From an uncultured Lactobacillus sp. (GTDB lineage: Bacteria; Bacillota; Bacilli; Lactobacillales; Lactobacillaceae), in NCBI GenBank assembly GCA_930989465.1, contig CAKNLX010000008.1:1-42399 (forward strand): 42,399 nt of DNA, in the 5' to 3' direction. A program made the translations under genes and the position numbers. The notes beneath the pieces were generated by a model. The model made no database searches, was not told the DNA's origin, and saw only the letters and a list, made by a program, of their open reading frames with translations. Below are positions 24,515 to 35,065 of the stretch, one piece after another; positions within the stretch are counted from its first letter, which is position 1, and the number at the start of each line of letters is the position of its first letter.

Positions 24515-25652
24515 GTACAATTAAACGGACAACATTTTCAGTTGTGCGGGTTACGTTTGTTGGTCCATCTTTTAGGGCTTGCTCAATATCTTCTGCTTTA
24601 GCAAGAATCCCGAAAATAGCGGTAAAACCCTCATCGTAGAGTTGATCAATACCTTGACCTAAATAGCCTGCTAAAGAAATAACTGGTACGTGATATTTCT
24701 GGGCTATTTTGGCAACTCCGAAAGGGGTTTTACCAAACTTAGTTTGAAAATCAGTTCCGCCTTCGCCGGTAAAAACATAGTCAGCGTCTTTGATCTTTGC
24801 TTCAAGCTTAGTTTCTTGGGCAATTAATTGCACGCCTGGATGAATACTGGCGTTAGTAAAGGCGATCAGGCCAGCGCCTAGGCCGCCAGCGGCACCACTA
24901 CCAGAAATTTGGGCGACGTTTTTATCAATAGTCTGTTCAATTACTTGTGCATAGTGAGATAAATTTTGATCTAGAATTTTAACAGTTGTATCATCTGCGC
25001 CTTTTTGTGGGCCGAAGACGCTACTTGCACCATTAGGTCCAGTTAGAGGATTGGTTACGTCACTGGCTAATAAAAATTTGGTATCTTTAATACGAGGATT
25101 AATTGAAGAAAGATCAATATTAGCAATTTGATCTAAAGCACCGCCTGCTAACTTTTGGGTGATTTCATGATGATTTTGATCAAAAAATTTAACACCAAGT
25201 GCTTGTGCCATACCAGCACCGCCATCATTAGTACTGCTGCCACCAAGGCCGATAATAATCTTTTTGACGTTGTGCTTCAAAGCTGCGTTAATTAATTCGC
25301 CGGTTCCATAAGTTGTAGTCTTTAAAATTGTTTCGGGAGTTCGTTTACTTTTTGCAACATAGGAGAGACCACTAGCTTGTGCCATTTCGATGATTGCAGT
25401 TTGTCCATCACCTGAGATGCCATAATAAGCTGATACTTTTTGATTAAGCGGACCGGTAACATTTATTTGGTATTTTCGACCGTTTGTAGCATCAACGAGT
25501 GAATCAGTTGTACCTTCGCCCCCATCGGCCATTGGTACCGCAATTATTTGTGCATTGGGAATAACTTTTTGAATACCATTTTTCATTGCAATGCAGACTT
25601 CTTTTGCTGTCATGCTTTCTTTAAATGAATCAGGTGCAAGAACGAATTTCAT
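24507..25652 (-). CDS. Glycerate kinase
   Basis: Encodes 381 residues from the ATG at 25652, which follows GCGAGGTAATTAAA. It is a type-II glycerate kinase of the GlxK/GarK family, passing ATP phosphate to glycerate so that it enters lower glycolysis. Visible motifs are the opening KFVLAPDSFKESMTAKEV, PMADGGEGTTDSL, the long glycine loop IIGLGGSSTNDGGAGMAQAL, and FTGEGGTDFQTKFGKTPFGVA. Length is normal (375-385). The gene is alone on the minus strand, divergent from the beta-glucoside operon with a 209-nt gap. Which of garK or glxK it should be called is not decided here. Confidence 0.92.
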   Translation of the reverse strand: MKFVLAPDSFKESMTAKEVCIAMKNGIQKVIPNAQIIAVPMADGGEGTTDSLVDATNGRKYQINVTGPLNQKVSAYYGISGDGQTAIIEMAQASGLSYVAKSKRTPETILKTTTYGTGELINAALKHNVKKIIIGLGGSSTNDGGAGMAQALGVKFFDQNHHEITQKLAGGALDQIANIDLSSINPRIKDTKFLLASDVTNPLTGPNGASSVFGPQKGADDTTVKILDQNLSHYAQVIEQTIDKNVAQISGSGAAGGLGAGLIAFTNASIHPGVQLIAQETKLEAKIKDADYVFTGEGGTDFQTKFGKTPFGVAKIAQKYHVPVISLAGYLGQGIDQLYDEGFTAIFGILAKAEDIEQALKDGPTNVTRTTENVVRLIVQK

Positions 25653-25676
25653 TTTAATTACCTCGCTTTTTAGTTT

Positions 25677-25705
25677 ATTGTAAAATATTTTGCATTTTTT
25701 CACAA
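25677..25705 (-). promoter_or_regulatory. Glycerate kinase promoter
   Basis: On the minus strand: TTGTGA (25700-25705), a 17-nt spacer, TACAAT (25677-25682). Start about 25670, giving a leader of about 18 nt. Confidence 0.6.
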
Positions 25706-25712
25706 AATTATA

Positions 25713-25741
25713 TTGACACCGCTTACAATATTGGCTATTAT
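25713..25741 (+). promoter_or_regulatory. Promoter of the licT-bglP-bgl operon
   Basis: A perfect -35 TTGACA (25713-25718), a 17-nt spacer and TATTAT (25736-25741). An overlapping TATAAT three nt further has a spacer of 20. Confidence 0.7.
25714..25727 (-). promoter_or_regulatory. Catabolite-responsive element (cre) over the -35
   Basis: Read on the minus strand, TGTAAGCGGTGTCA fits TGWAANCGNTNWCA at every position. It covers the -35 of the licT promoter, a site where CcpA would block the polymerase when glucose is present. It is also 9 nt from the -35 of the divergent glycerate kinase promoter. Confidence 0.7.
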
Positions 25742-25758
25742 AATAACTGTAAGTGAGC

Positions 25759-25787
25759 GGATTACTGATACGATCAGGTCTTAGCTA
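25759..25787 (+). promoter_or_regulatory. Divergent RAT site before licT
   Basis: GGATTACTG, a loop and CAGGTCTTAGCT match part of the ribonucleic antiterminator pattern (GGATTGTTACTG...CAGGCAAAACC) but differ in the GTT and in the 3' arm. Its end overlaps the 5' arm of the next terminator, as needed for a switch. Confidence 0.55.
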
Positions 25788-25842
25788 TTACAAATAATGT
25801 TGCGTTGGTATATCATTATTTGTGATAGCTTTTTCTTTTTTT
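25783..25842 (+). terminator. LicT-controlled terminator before licT
   Basis: AGCTATTACAAATAATG (25783-25799) pairs with CATTATTTGTGATAGCT (25814-25830) with one mismatch, then TTTTC and seven T. In the leader of licT it should stop transcription unless the overlapping RAT is bound. Confidence 0.8.
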
Positions 25843-25861
25843 GCTAAGGTGGTGAATTATT

Positions 25862-26695
25862 ATGAAATTTCTTAAAACATTTAATAATAGTGCTGCCTTA
25901 ATTGAAAATAACCAAGGTCAAGAAGAAATAGTCCTAGGCAAGGGCGTAGGATTTGGTCTAAAAAAAGGTGATCCTGTTGATGAAAGCAAAATTGAACGTC
26001 GCTTCGTTACAAAAGACGAAGTGGATCAAGTTAAGGGCTTTGATCCTAAAACAATTGAAGTAACTAATAAGGTACTTCAGCTGGTCGAACCTCTGCTTCA
26101 GATTAAGTTCAATGACTTTCAGTATCTTGCTTTAGCAGATCACATTGATTTTGCAGTTACGCGAATTAAAGATCATATTGATATAGCTCCCGCTAACAAT
26201 AGTTGGGAAGTTCAAAATCTTTTTCCAAAAGAATTTGCGGCAGCTAAAAAAGTGGTCAATCTAATTAATCAGGAGATGCAGATTAAATTGCCGCAGAGTG
26301 AGTCGGTTTTGATGACCTATCACCTGGTTAATGCTAAGAGTGATGTTTCTCAAGTACAAGAAACAATTCAGATTACAAATTTGATTCGTGGGATAATCGA
26401 TATTATTCAATTGCAATATTCAATGCAACTTGATACGAGCTCCTTTAACTATAGTAGGTTTGTTTCGCATTTGCGCATTTTGTTAGTTAGATTTTTACGA
26501 AATAAGCAAAAGGAGGAGGCTTCACTTGATCCTGCAATGCTAGGTTTTATGAAAATCAAATATAGCAAAGCGTATGAGACAGCGGAGCGGATAACCACTT
26601 ACTTACATGCAAAAATGGGATGGGATTTAGATTCAGATGATGAATTTTATCTTGTTTTACATATTTGGCGCGTAACTAGTCGTCAAGATAATTAA
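25862..26695 (+). CDS. licT: BglG/LicT-family transcription antiterminator
   Basis: Encodes 277 residues, the family's normal size. An RNA-binding CAT domain (1-56, containing NNSAALIENNQGQEEIVLG and KGVGFGLKKGD) is followed by two PRD domains. All four PRD histidines are in place: His94 (LADHID) and His154 (TYHLVNA) in PRD1, His203 (FVSHLRILL) and His267 (LHIWRV) in PRD2. These positions fit LicT, which BglP phosphorylates on PRD1 when no substrate is present and HPr phosphorylates on PRD2. It binds the RAT elements before itself and before bglP to keep the genes read. The start follows AAGGTGGTGAATTATT. Confidence 0.93.
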   Translation: MKFLKTFNNSAALIENNQGQEEIVLGKGVGFGLKKGDPVDESKIERRFVTKDEVDQVKGFDPKTIEVTNKVLQLVEPLLQIKFNDFQYLALADHIDFAVTRIKDHIDIAPANNSWEVQNLFPKEFAAAKKVVNLINQEMQIKLPQSESVLMTYHLVNAKSDVSQVQETIQITNLIRGIIDIIQLQYSMQLDTSSFNYSRFVSHLRILLVRFLRNKQKEEASLDPAMLGFMKIKYSKAYETAERITTYLHAKMGWDLDSDDEFYLVLHIWRVTSRQDN

Positions 26696-26711
26696 ATATC
26701 TAAGTTACTTA

Positions 26712-26738
26712 GGTATGTTACTAAGAAGATTAGGCATG

Positions 26739-26742
<4 letters not shown>
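26712..26742 (+). promoter_or_regulatory. RAT site before bglP
   Basis: GGTATGTTACT, a loop, then TTAGGCATGAACC is close to the LicT-type RAT (GGATTGTTACTG...CAGGCAAAACC). Its last AACC is shared with the terminator stem at 26739, so bound LicT would prevent the terminator. Confidence 0.75.
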
Positions 26743-28845
<2,103 letters not shown>

Positions 28846-28856
28846 TCTATAATTAA

Positions 28857-30362
<1,506 letters not shown>

Positions 30363-30375
30363 AGCTATACTAGTT

Positions 30376-30412
30376 AAAAAGATGATGAGACAGCAGATCT
30401 CATCATCTTTTT
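30376..30412 (+). terminator. Terminator of the beta-glucoside operon
   Basis: GATGATGAGA (30381-30390) pairs with TCTCATCATC (30398-30407), flanked by five A and five T. Confidence 0.9.
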
Positions 30413-30494
30413 ATTCTAAAATTAGAAGTTTTGTGTACAGGGCTGAGCAATATTTTGATAAAAATGTCAATATACCATATAAAATTTAAAAGCG

Positions 30495-30500
30495 TATAAT
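30495..30500 (+). promoter_or_regulatory. -10 of the alpha/beta hydrolase gene
   Basis: A perfect TATAAT with no good -35 at 16-18 nt. A start near 30507 gives a 27-nt leader. Confidence 0.4.
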
Positions 30501-30533
30501 TAATTCTATCTGTTTTATATAGGAGTTGACATT

Positions 30534-31484
30534 TTGAATAGAAAACACAGAAAGAGATTTTGGGTGACGATTGGAATTATCGTTGCTGTATTAGTTGCGT
30601 TCATTGGAGTAGGAGAAGCATATTTTTTCAATGTGGCCTTTGTGCCTGGTAAAAAAGCTGTTTTGAATAAATACTCGAGTAAAAATAAAAAAGATCCGTT
30701 AGCGGAGAAGAAGCGCTGGTATGAAGATGCTAAAAAACAGAGATGGTATATTAAGTCTAATACTGGTGATTATCGGCTAGATGCAAATTATATTCCGAAG
30801 AAAAATTCTGATAAGGCGGTTGTTTTGTTGCACGGCTTTACCAATAACAAGGATACGATGGGACCGTATGCAGCAATGTTCCATCAAATGGGTTATAACG
30901 TGTTGATGCCAGACGCGCGTGCACATGGGCAAAGTCAGGGAAAATATATTGGCTATGGTTGGCCTGAAAAGTATGATGTGCGTAAATGGGTGAGAAAGTT
31001 GATTGCTGAGGAAGGCAAAAAGCAGAAGATTGTCATCTTCGGTGTCAGCATGGGTGGAGCCACGACGATGATGGCAAGTGGTATTAAGATGCCGAGCCAG
31101 GTTAAGGCTTATATTGAAGATTGTGGCTATACTAGTGTTAAGGATGAATTTTTGCATGAAGCTAAGGATATTTATCATTTGCCCGGTCCAGTTGGTCCAT
31201 TTTTTGTGAATGGATTGAGTGTTATTGCTAAAGCAAATCTAGGCTTTTATTTAGGGGATGCTTCGGCGGTTAATTCTGTCGAGAAAAACAATAAGCCAAT
31301 GTTGTTTATTCATGGTGGGAAAGATCCGTTTGTGCCGACGAAAATGGTTTATGCAAACTACAAGGCAGCTAAAGGGCCAAAACAGTTGTGGATTGCTAAA
31401 AAGGCAAAACATGCTCGTTCTTTTGAGACATACCCTAGAGAATATCAACGTCGTGTAAGTGAATTTTTGAAAAAATATGTATAA
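30534..31484 (+). CDS. Membrane-anchored alpha/beta hydrolase
   Basis: Encodes 316 residues from a TTG start with AGGAG 8 nt before it. There is an uncleaved membrane anchor at about 9-33 (WVTIGIIVAVLVAFIGVGEAY) and an extracellular catalytic part. The triad is Ser172 in FGVSMGGAT, Asp264 in HGGKDPFVP and His293 in KKAKHARSF; the oxyanion strand is VVLLHGFTNNKD. It resembles the YqkD-type peptidase/esterase-like hydrolases, but the substrate is not known. The region RWYIKSNTGDYRLDANYIPK before the core is a typical lead-in of this group. Single gene with a shared terminator to the convergent permease. Confidence 0.85.
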   Translation: MNRKHRKRFWVTIGIIVAVLVAFIGVGEAYFFNVAFVPGKKAVLNKYSSKNKKDPLAEKKRWYEDAKKQRWYIKSNTGDYRLDANYIPKKNSDKAVVLLHGFTNNKDTMGPYAAMFHQMGYNVLMPDARAHGQSQGKYIGYGWPEKYDVRKWVRKLIAEEGKKQKIVIFGVSMGGATTMMASGIKMPSQVKAYIEDCGYTSVKDEFLHEAKDIYHLPGPVGPFFVNGLSVIAKANLGFYLGDASAVNSVEKNNKPMLFIHGGKDPFVPTKMVYANYKAAKGPKQLWIAKKAKHARSFETYPREYQRRVSEFLKKYV

Positions 31485-31485
31485 G

Positions 31486-31513
31486 AAAAAGGAAGGTGCG
31501 TGCCTTCCTTTTT
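31486..31513 (+). terminator. Bidirectional terminator between hydrolase and permease
   Basis: GGAAGG (31491-31496) pairs with CCTTCC (31503-31508) around TGCGTG, flanked by five A and five T. Confidence 0.85.
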
Positions 31514-31528
31514 GAATAGAATAATTTA

Positions 31529-33154
31529 TTATTTCGTAGCATTAGCTGGCTTTCTTCTACCAACTAACCAAGTCAAAATCAAAGCAACAACTGCTTCGAT
31601 AACAATCAAAGCAATTCTCATCGGTAATTTTGTGCTACCTAACCAAATATCTAAGATGATTGAACCGATAATCAAGATTCCCATCCAAATCCATTGAGCT
31701 TTATCAAAAGCAACACCGTATTCAACTTCACGACGTCTAATACCTGGTAAGATAGCACCCAAACCAATTAAGACAACTACGGCAACGATATTAATGATTA
31801 ATTCATACCACCATAAGCCAGTTCCTTGCTTAACATCTTGTGGTGCAAAGCCAAGGATAGTTGCAGCAGCAGTGACTAATAGTAATAGTAAACCGACAAG
31901 CCAAGCTAACTTATCGTTTTTAATATAAACATATTGTGATGGAAACTTCTTGGAATTCTTTCTAATTCTCATAAATGAGTAGAAGATCCAGCAAGTAACA
32001 CCTGGTGAAATGATTGAGTTAAGGTTTAATAACCAATTGAAAATATCATTCATATCAGGTAAGAAAATACCTAAGATCATAATGAATGATGAAAGAGCAA
32101 CGGTTAGGATATAACCGTTAACTGGTAAGCCGTTCTTGTCTTTTTTGCGCAAGAATTTAGGCATGTACTTGTCGCCAGTATCTGAAATCAACATTCTGGT
32201 CATTGCGTCAAGTAAGACGGCAACCAAAGCACAGTTGAAGAACAATGATGTCCAAGCCCAGAAGTAAAGCAAGAAGTGGCCCATGCCGAATTGTTTACCT
32301 AACATATCGAAGAGGTAGTAAGCACCATTCATCTTCAAGTCATTAGGAATATGGTTAGCGTCGAAGTAAATACCTAAGGCAAATGAACCTAAGATAGTCA
32401 AGAAGGCAGTCATTACGGCTAAAGCAATCATGGCCTTAGGAAAATCAGTTTTAGGTTTTTTCATCTTGGTTACGTATGGTGCAACCAATTCACAACCATT
32501 CATGGCGTAAATCAACATACCAACTGTTGACCAGTAGTGTAAGTTGAAGTTAGGCACAATTGAATGGAAGCCAAAGTTTTTGGTTGCCATATGGCCACCA
32601 GATTTAACCAAGCCGAAGAAGGCTAAAATCACGAATAAGATAACCATGATAATCATCAATCCACCACCAATCGTGGAAAGAAATTCCATTGAGTTAGAAA
32701 AGTGGTGTTCGACAATGATAAAGACAATAAACACTACAAAGGTTAAAATTGCAAACAATGAAGTTGGAATCTTATCTTGGAAGTCTTTAGTTCCAGTTAC
32801 AGCCCAACCCAAGTCAACGATAATTTCATTGGCAGAGTCAACTGCATAAGGAATGGAAGCAGCCCAATAAGTCCAAGCCGTGAAGTAACCTAAGAATTCA
32901 CCGTCAGTACCACGTACCCATGAAGAAAGTCCGCCGCCTTCTTTATCAAAAGTAGAACCTAGTTGCCCTACCATTAGTGAATAAGGTGTGACATAAAGTA
33001 AACACATGATAATCCAAGAGGTGATAACAGGCATCCCTTGGTTTTGAAAGTTGTACATGATATCGTCTAAACCGATAACTGTACATAAAGCCATTAGGGT
33101 CAAAACAGGCCAAGTGATGGTCTTCATTTTATTTGTTGAAGTTAAATCGTCCAA
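31529..33154 (-). CDS. APC-superfamily amino acid permease
   Basis: Encodes 541 residues from a TTG start at 33154, with AAGGATGAG about 10 nt before; the nearest in-frame ATG (codon 10) has no ribosome site. About 14 membrane segments are likely, more than in the first permease at 1.4 kb, with which it shares the VGQLGSTFDKEGGGLSSWVRG block and the MYNFQNQGMP-like first helix break. The family moves amino acids, usually with protons or by antiport; the substrate is unknown. It is monocistronic. Its leader holds a 15-codon ORF and an attenuator-like hairpin (33176-33198), so it may be regulated by translation of that leader. Confidence 0.8.
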   Translation of the reverse strand: MDDLTSTNKMKTITWPVLTLMALCTVIGLDDIMYNFQNQGMPVITSWIIMCLLYVTPYSLMVGQLGSTFDKEGGGLSSWVRGTDGEFLGYFTAWTYWAASIPYAVDSANEIIVDLGWAVTGTKDFQDKIPTSLFAILTFVVFIVFIIVEHHFSNSMEFLSTIGGGLMIIMVILFVILAFFGLVKSGGHMATKNFGFHSIVPNFNLHYWSTVGMLIYAMNGCELVAPYVTKMKKPKTDFPKAMIALAVMTAFLTILGSFALGIYFDANHIPNDLKMNGAYYLFDMLGKQFGMGHFLLYFWAWTSLFFNCALVAVLLDAMTRMLISDTGDKYMPKFLRKKDKNGLPVNGYILTVALSSFIMILGIFLPDMNDIFNWLLNLNSIISPGVTCWIFYSFMRIRKNSKKFPSQYVYIKNDKLAWLVGLLLLLVTAAATILGFAPQDVKQGTGLWWYELIINIVAVVVLIGLGAILPGIRRREVEYGVAFDKAQWIWMGILIIGSIILDIWLGSTKLPMRIALIVIEAVVALILTWLVGRRKPANATK

Positions 33155-33175
33155 TTAATTCTCATCCTTCTCTTT

Positions 33176-33198
33176 AAAAACTTTTACTCTCTTAAAAG
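33176..33198 (-). terminator. Attenuator-like weak hairpin after the leader ORF
   Basis: On the minus strand CTTTTA (33193-33198) pairs with TAAAAG (33181-33186) around six nt, followed by five T (33176-33180). The stem is only six AT-rich pairs, so it would be a weak terminator. The stop codon of the 15-codon leader overlaps its 5' arm. Confidence 0.3.
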
Positions 33199-33239
33199 AA
33201 TAAGAAGGCTGGCGATTTGTTTTTACACTTTTCGTTCAT
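33192..33239 (-). CDS. Possible leader peptide of the second permease
   Basis: On the minus strand GAGGAG, five A, then ATG opens a 15-residue ORF, MNEKCKNKSPAFLFF, ending in TAA. It lies between a TATAAT (forward 33287-33292) and the permease start, 37 nt before the latter. The strong ribosome site and short size fit a leader peptide. It contains one Cys, three Lys and three Phe but no run of one codon. Not proven to be translated. Confidence 0.4.
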   Translation of the reverse strand: MNEKCKNKSPAFLFF

Positions 33240-33302
33240 TTTTTCTCCTCATTGTGAAAGTATCTAAATAGATTCTAACTATTATATGTGTTGATGACTA
33301 GT

Positions 33303-33316
33303 GTTAAACGCTTTCT
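33303..33316 (-). promoter_or_regulatory. Weak cre-like site before the second permease
   Basis: The minus strand reads AGAAAGCGTTTAAC, fitting the cre consensus TGWAANCGNTNWCA at most positions but failing at the first base and the last two. It sits near the -35 region of the TATAAT promoter (33287-33292, minus). CcpA binding is only possible. Confidence 0.3.
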
Positions 33317-33354
33317 ATTTTTTTGATAAAAATGCTTCACTTATTAAATGTAAG

Positions 33355-33363
33355 TGGTATAAT
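33355..33363 (+). promoter_or_regulatory. Extended -10 promoter of the small protein and S14 genes
   Basis: TGGTATAAT is an extended -10 element with a perfect TATAAT and a start near 33370. A weak TTCACT lies 16 nt before. The leader is about 50 nt. Confidence 0.6.
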
Positions 33364-33418
33364 AATTACTGACGAAAAGTAAGAGACTAATAAAGCAAAT
33401 TGAAAGGAAGAAAAACGT

Positions 33419-33520
33419 ATGACTGGACAAGTAATGGCAATTGGAATTATTATTTTGGCGTTGGGATTGTTAACTAGAGATAAGAAGCCGGTGCCTCAAA
33501 GAATAGAAAGACGTAGATAG
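33419..33520 (+). CDS. Small membrane protein, 33 residues
   Basis: ATG 33419 after GAAAGGAAG opens a 33-residue reading frame ending at TAG 33520. The protein has one membrane segment (about 5-18, VMAIGIIILALGLL) and a basic tail with TRDKKPVPQRIERRR. It has its own promoter and a good ribosome site, and the S14 gene starts 9 nt later, so they should be co-transcribed. Single-pass small proteins with a basic cytoplasmic end often regulate a membrane partner, but nothing here shows which. Too short to recognise by family. Confidence 0.6.
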   Translation: MTGQVMAIGIIILALGLLTRDKKPVPQRIERRR

Positions 33521-33529
33521 AGGTTTAAT

Positions 33530-33715
33530 ATGGCAAAAACATCACAAATTATTCGTAATAAGCAAAAAGCAAAATATTCAACTAGAGAGTACACCCGTTG
33601 TGAACGCTGCGGGCGACCACATTCAGTTTATCGGAAGTTTGGTTTATGCAGAGAATGCATGAGAGAATTGGCTCATCAAGGTCAACTTCCAGGTGTTAAG
33701 AAGGCTAGTTGGTAA
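33530..33715 (+). CDS. 30S ribosomal protein S14, zinc-binding type
   Basis: Encodes 61 residues, [15 protein letters not shown]... through PGVKKASW, the short S14 form. The zinc site is Cys24, Cys27, Cys40 and Cys43 in CERCGRP and LCRECM, so this is the Z-type protein (rpsZ/rpsN), not the 89-residue zinc-free paralogue. The usual home of this gene is the spc ribosomal protein operon; here the neighbours are a 33-residue membrane protein and an NAD(P)-binding protein, so it is an isolated copy. The start follows AGAGGTTTAAT. Whether it is a second copy or the only one cannot be told from this window. Confidence 0.9.
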   Translation: MAKTSQIIRNKQKAKYSTREYTRCERCGRPHSVYRKFGLCRECMRELAHQGQLPGVKKASW

Positions 33716-33743
33716 ACTTCACAATGAATAGGAGGAATTGATT

Positions 33744-34388
33744 ATGCAAGTACTTGTAGCAGGTGCAACAGGTCGTGTTGGTAAGGCTGTCATTAAAAGA
33801 TTAGTTGATGAAGGATACGATGTAATTGCTGCAGCTAGACGTGAAAATGCTGTAGAAGTCGTCGATCCAGAACATGTGACTGTTCAACATTTAGATTTTC
33901 ATGATTCATTGGCAAAGATTGAGGATGAAATTGGTCACCCAGATGCAGTGATTTTTGTAGCAGGTTCTCGTGGAAAGGACTTATTGCAAACTGACTTAAA
34001 TGGCGCAGTTAAGCTGATGAAGGCTGCTGAAGCTAATGGCGTTAAGCGTTACGTTCAACTAAGCTCCGCCTTTGCGCTTGACCAAGACAAGTGGGCAGAA
34101 ATTCCTTCTCTTGCAAGCATTATTGATTATGATATTGCTAAGTACTTTTCCGATGAATGGTTAATTCATAATACTAATTTGAATTATACGATCATTCAAC
34201 CAGGTAACTTAATGGAGAAGCCAGCAACGGGTAAGACATCATTTACTCCAGAAGGTGGAGAAAATTCGATTGATGATGTTGCTCAGGTATTGGTTGATAG
34301 CCTAAAGTATGATAATACGATTCATCAAGTAATTATTATGCATGATGGGGACACACCAATTGATGAAGCATTAAGCAAAGTTAAATAA
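33744..34388 (+). CDS. NAD(P)-binding Rossmann-fold protein (atypical SDR/NmrA-like)
   Basis: Encodes 214 residues from ATG 33744, 8 nt after GGAGG; a TTG six nt earlier is rejected. It opens with QVLVAGATGRVGKAVIKRL, the GxxGxxG cofactor site, and an Arg pair after strand two (AARRENA) suggests NADP. The short length and the lack of a clear YxxxK catalytic pair place it among the atypical NAD(P)H-binding proteins. YDIAKYFSDEWLIHNTNL is in the right place but has DIAK, so a Tyr-Lys pair is possible. Substrate unknown. It is 28 nt after the S14 gene. Confidence 0.8.
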   Translation: MQVLVAGATGRVGKAVIKRLVDEGYDVIAAARRENAVEVVDPEHVTVQHLDFHDSLAKIEDEIGHPDAVIFVAGSRGKDLLQTDLNGAVKLMKAAEANGVKRYVQLSSAFALDQDKWAEIPSLASIIDYDIAKYFSDEWLIHNTNLNYTIIQPGNLMEKPATGKTSFTPEGGENSIDDVAQVLVDSLKYDNTIHQVIIMHDGDTPIDEALSKVK

Positions 34389-34393
34389 TTTAT

Positions 34394-34422
34394 AAAACGG
34401 GTCAAGTTTAACCCGTTTTTTT
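34394..34422 (+). terminator. Terminator after the NAD(P)-binding gene
   Basis: AAAACGGGT (34394-34402) pairs with ACCCGTTTT (34411-34419) around 8 nt, with seven T at the end. Confidence 0.85.
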
Positions 34423-34459
34423 GTTAAAGTAAGAAGTAAAAAAGAGAGAAGAAATAGCA

Positions 34460-34981
34460 ATGGATAAATTTCATTTTACTAAACGAGAAAAAATCTTTTT
34501 ACTGCTTGCTTTATTGGTGCTAGTTGCATTGTTCATTTCTAGTTCAATGACTTATCAGCAGCAGGAAATTCATGACAATAAAATTAACCGTTATTTTGGC
34601 TGGTTAGAGAATATCGTTGCTGGCTGGAATTTTACTTACGGCGGTCGTATTCATAATGTGCAAGTTGATGGTCGAGCAGGGCTGACTCAATTTGTTTTAC
34701 GCAAAATGGCTCACTTTGGTTCTTACTTTTTACTAGGTGGTTTTGGCTATTTAGGATTAAGAAGAATTTTCAAAATCAAATGGGTAGCACCAGTTTTAAC
34801 TTGGTTTATGGCAATTGCATTTGCTGCGTTTGATGAATATCATCAATTTTTAACAGGTGATAGAACACCGAGCGTGCACGATGTAATGCTTGATGGAGCA
34901 GGGGCTTTAACGGCAATTTTGCTGATAATGCTAGTATTGTTTATTAAACACAGATTTTTTGACCAGAAAAAACAAGTTTAA
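34460..34981 (+). CDS. VanZ-like membrane protein
   Basis: Encodes 173 residues with four membrane segments (about 12-30, 78-100, 108-128, 143-165). The VanZ pattern is clear in LRKMAHFGSYFLLGGFGYL (about 80-98) and FDEYHQFLTGDRTPSVHDVMLDGAGA (about 123-148; split DEYHQF, TPSVHDVMLD), with conserved acidic and His residues in the membrane. In resistance clusters VanZ gives teicoplanin tolerance, but chromosomal members like this are common and have no known task. It has a ribosome site AGAGAAGAAAT. Alone in its unit. Confidence 0.82.
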   Translation: MDKFHFTKREKIFLLLALLVLVALFISSSMTYQQQEIHDNKINRYFGWLENIVAGWNFTYGGRIHNVQVDGRAGLTQFVLRKMAHFGSYFLLGGFGYLGLRRIFKIKWVAPVLTWFMAIAFAAFDEYHQFLTGDRTPSVHDVMLDGAGALTAILLIMLVLFIKHRFFDQKKQV

Positions 34982-34985
34982 ATGG

Positions 34986-35023
34986 TTGACACCATTGAAT
35001 TTTAAAGTACTGTGAGTTAAGAT
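34986..35023 (+). promoter_or_regulatory. Promoter(s) of yebC
   Basis: Two overlapping possibilities: TTGACA (34986-34991) with TACTGT after 16 nt, or TTGAAT (34995-35000) with TAAGAT (35018-35023) after 17 nt. The first has the perfect -35, the second the better -10. Confidence 0.5.
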
Positions 35024-35065
35024 AATAACGTTAATTAATATTAGAAAAAAGAAAGAAGGATCCTT

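Noticed and set aside
33530-33715. Zinc-free alternative S14 (stress copy).
   Set aside because: The protein has the four zinc cysteines and only 61 residues; the zinc-free form is 89 and lacks them.
34460-34981. Glycopeptide resistance because of VanZ similarity.
   Set aside because: No vanHAX or regulator genes nearby; VanZ-like genes are widespread without resistance.
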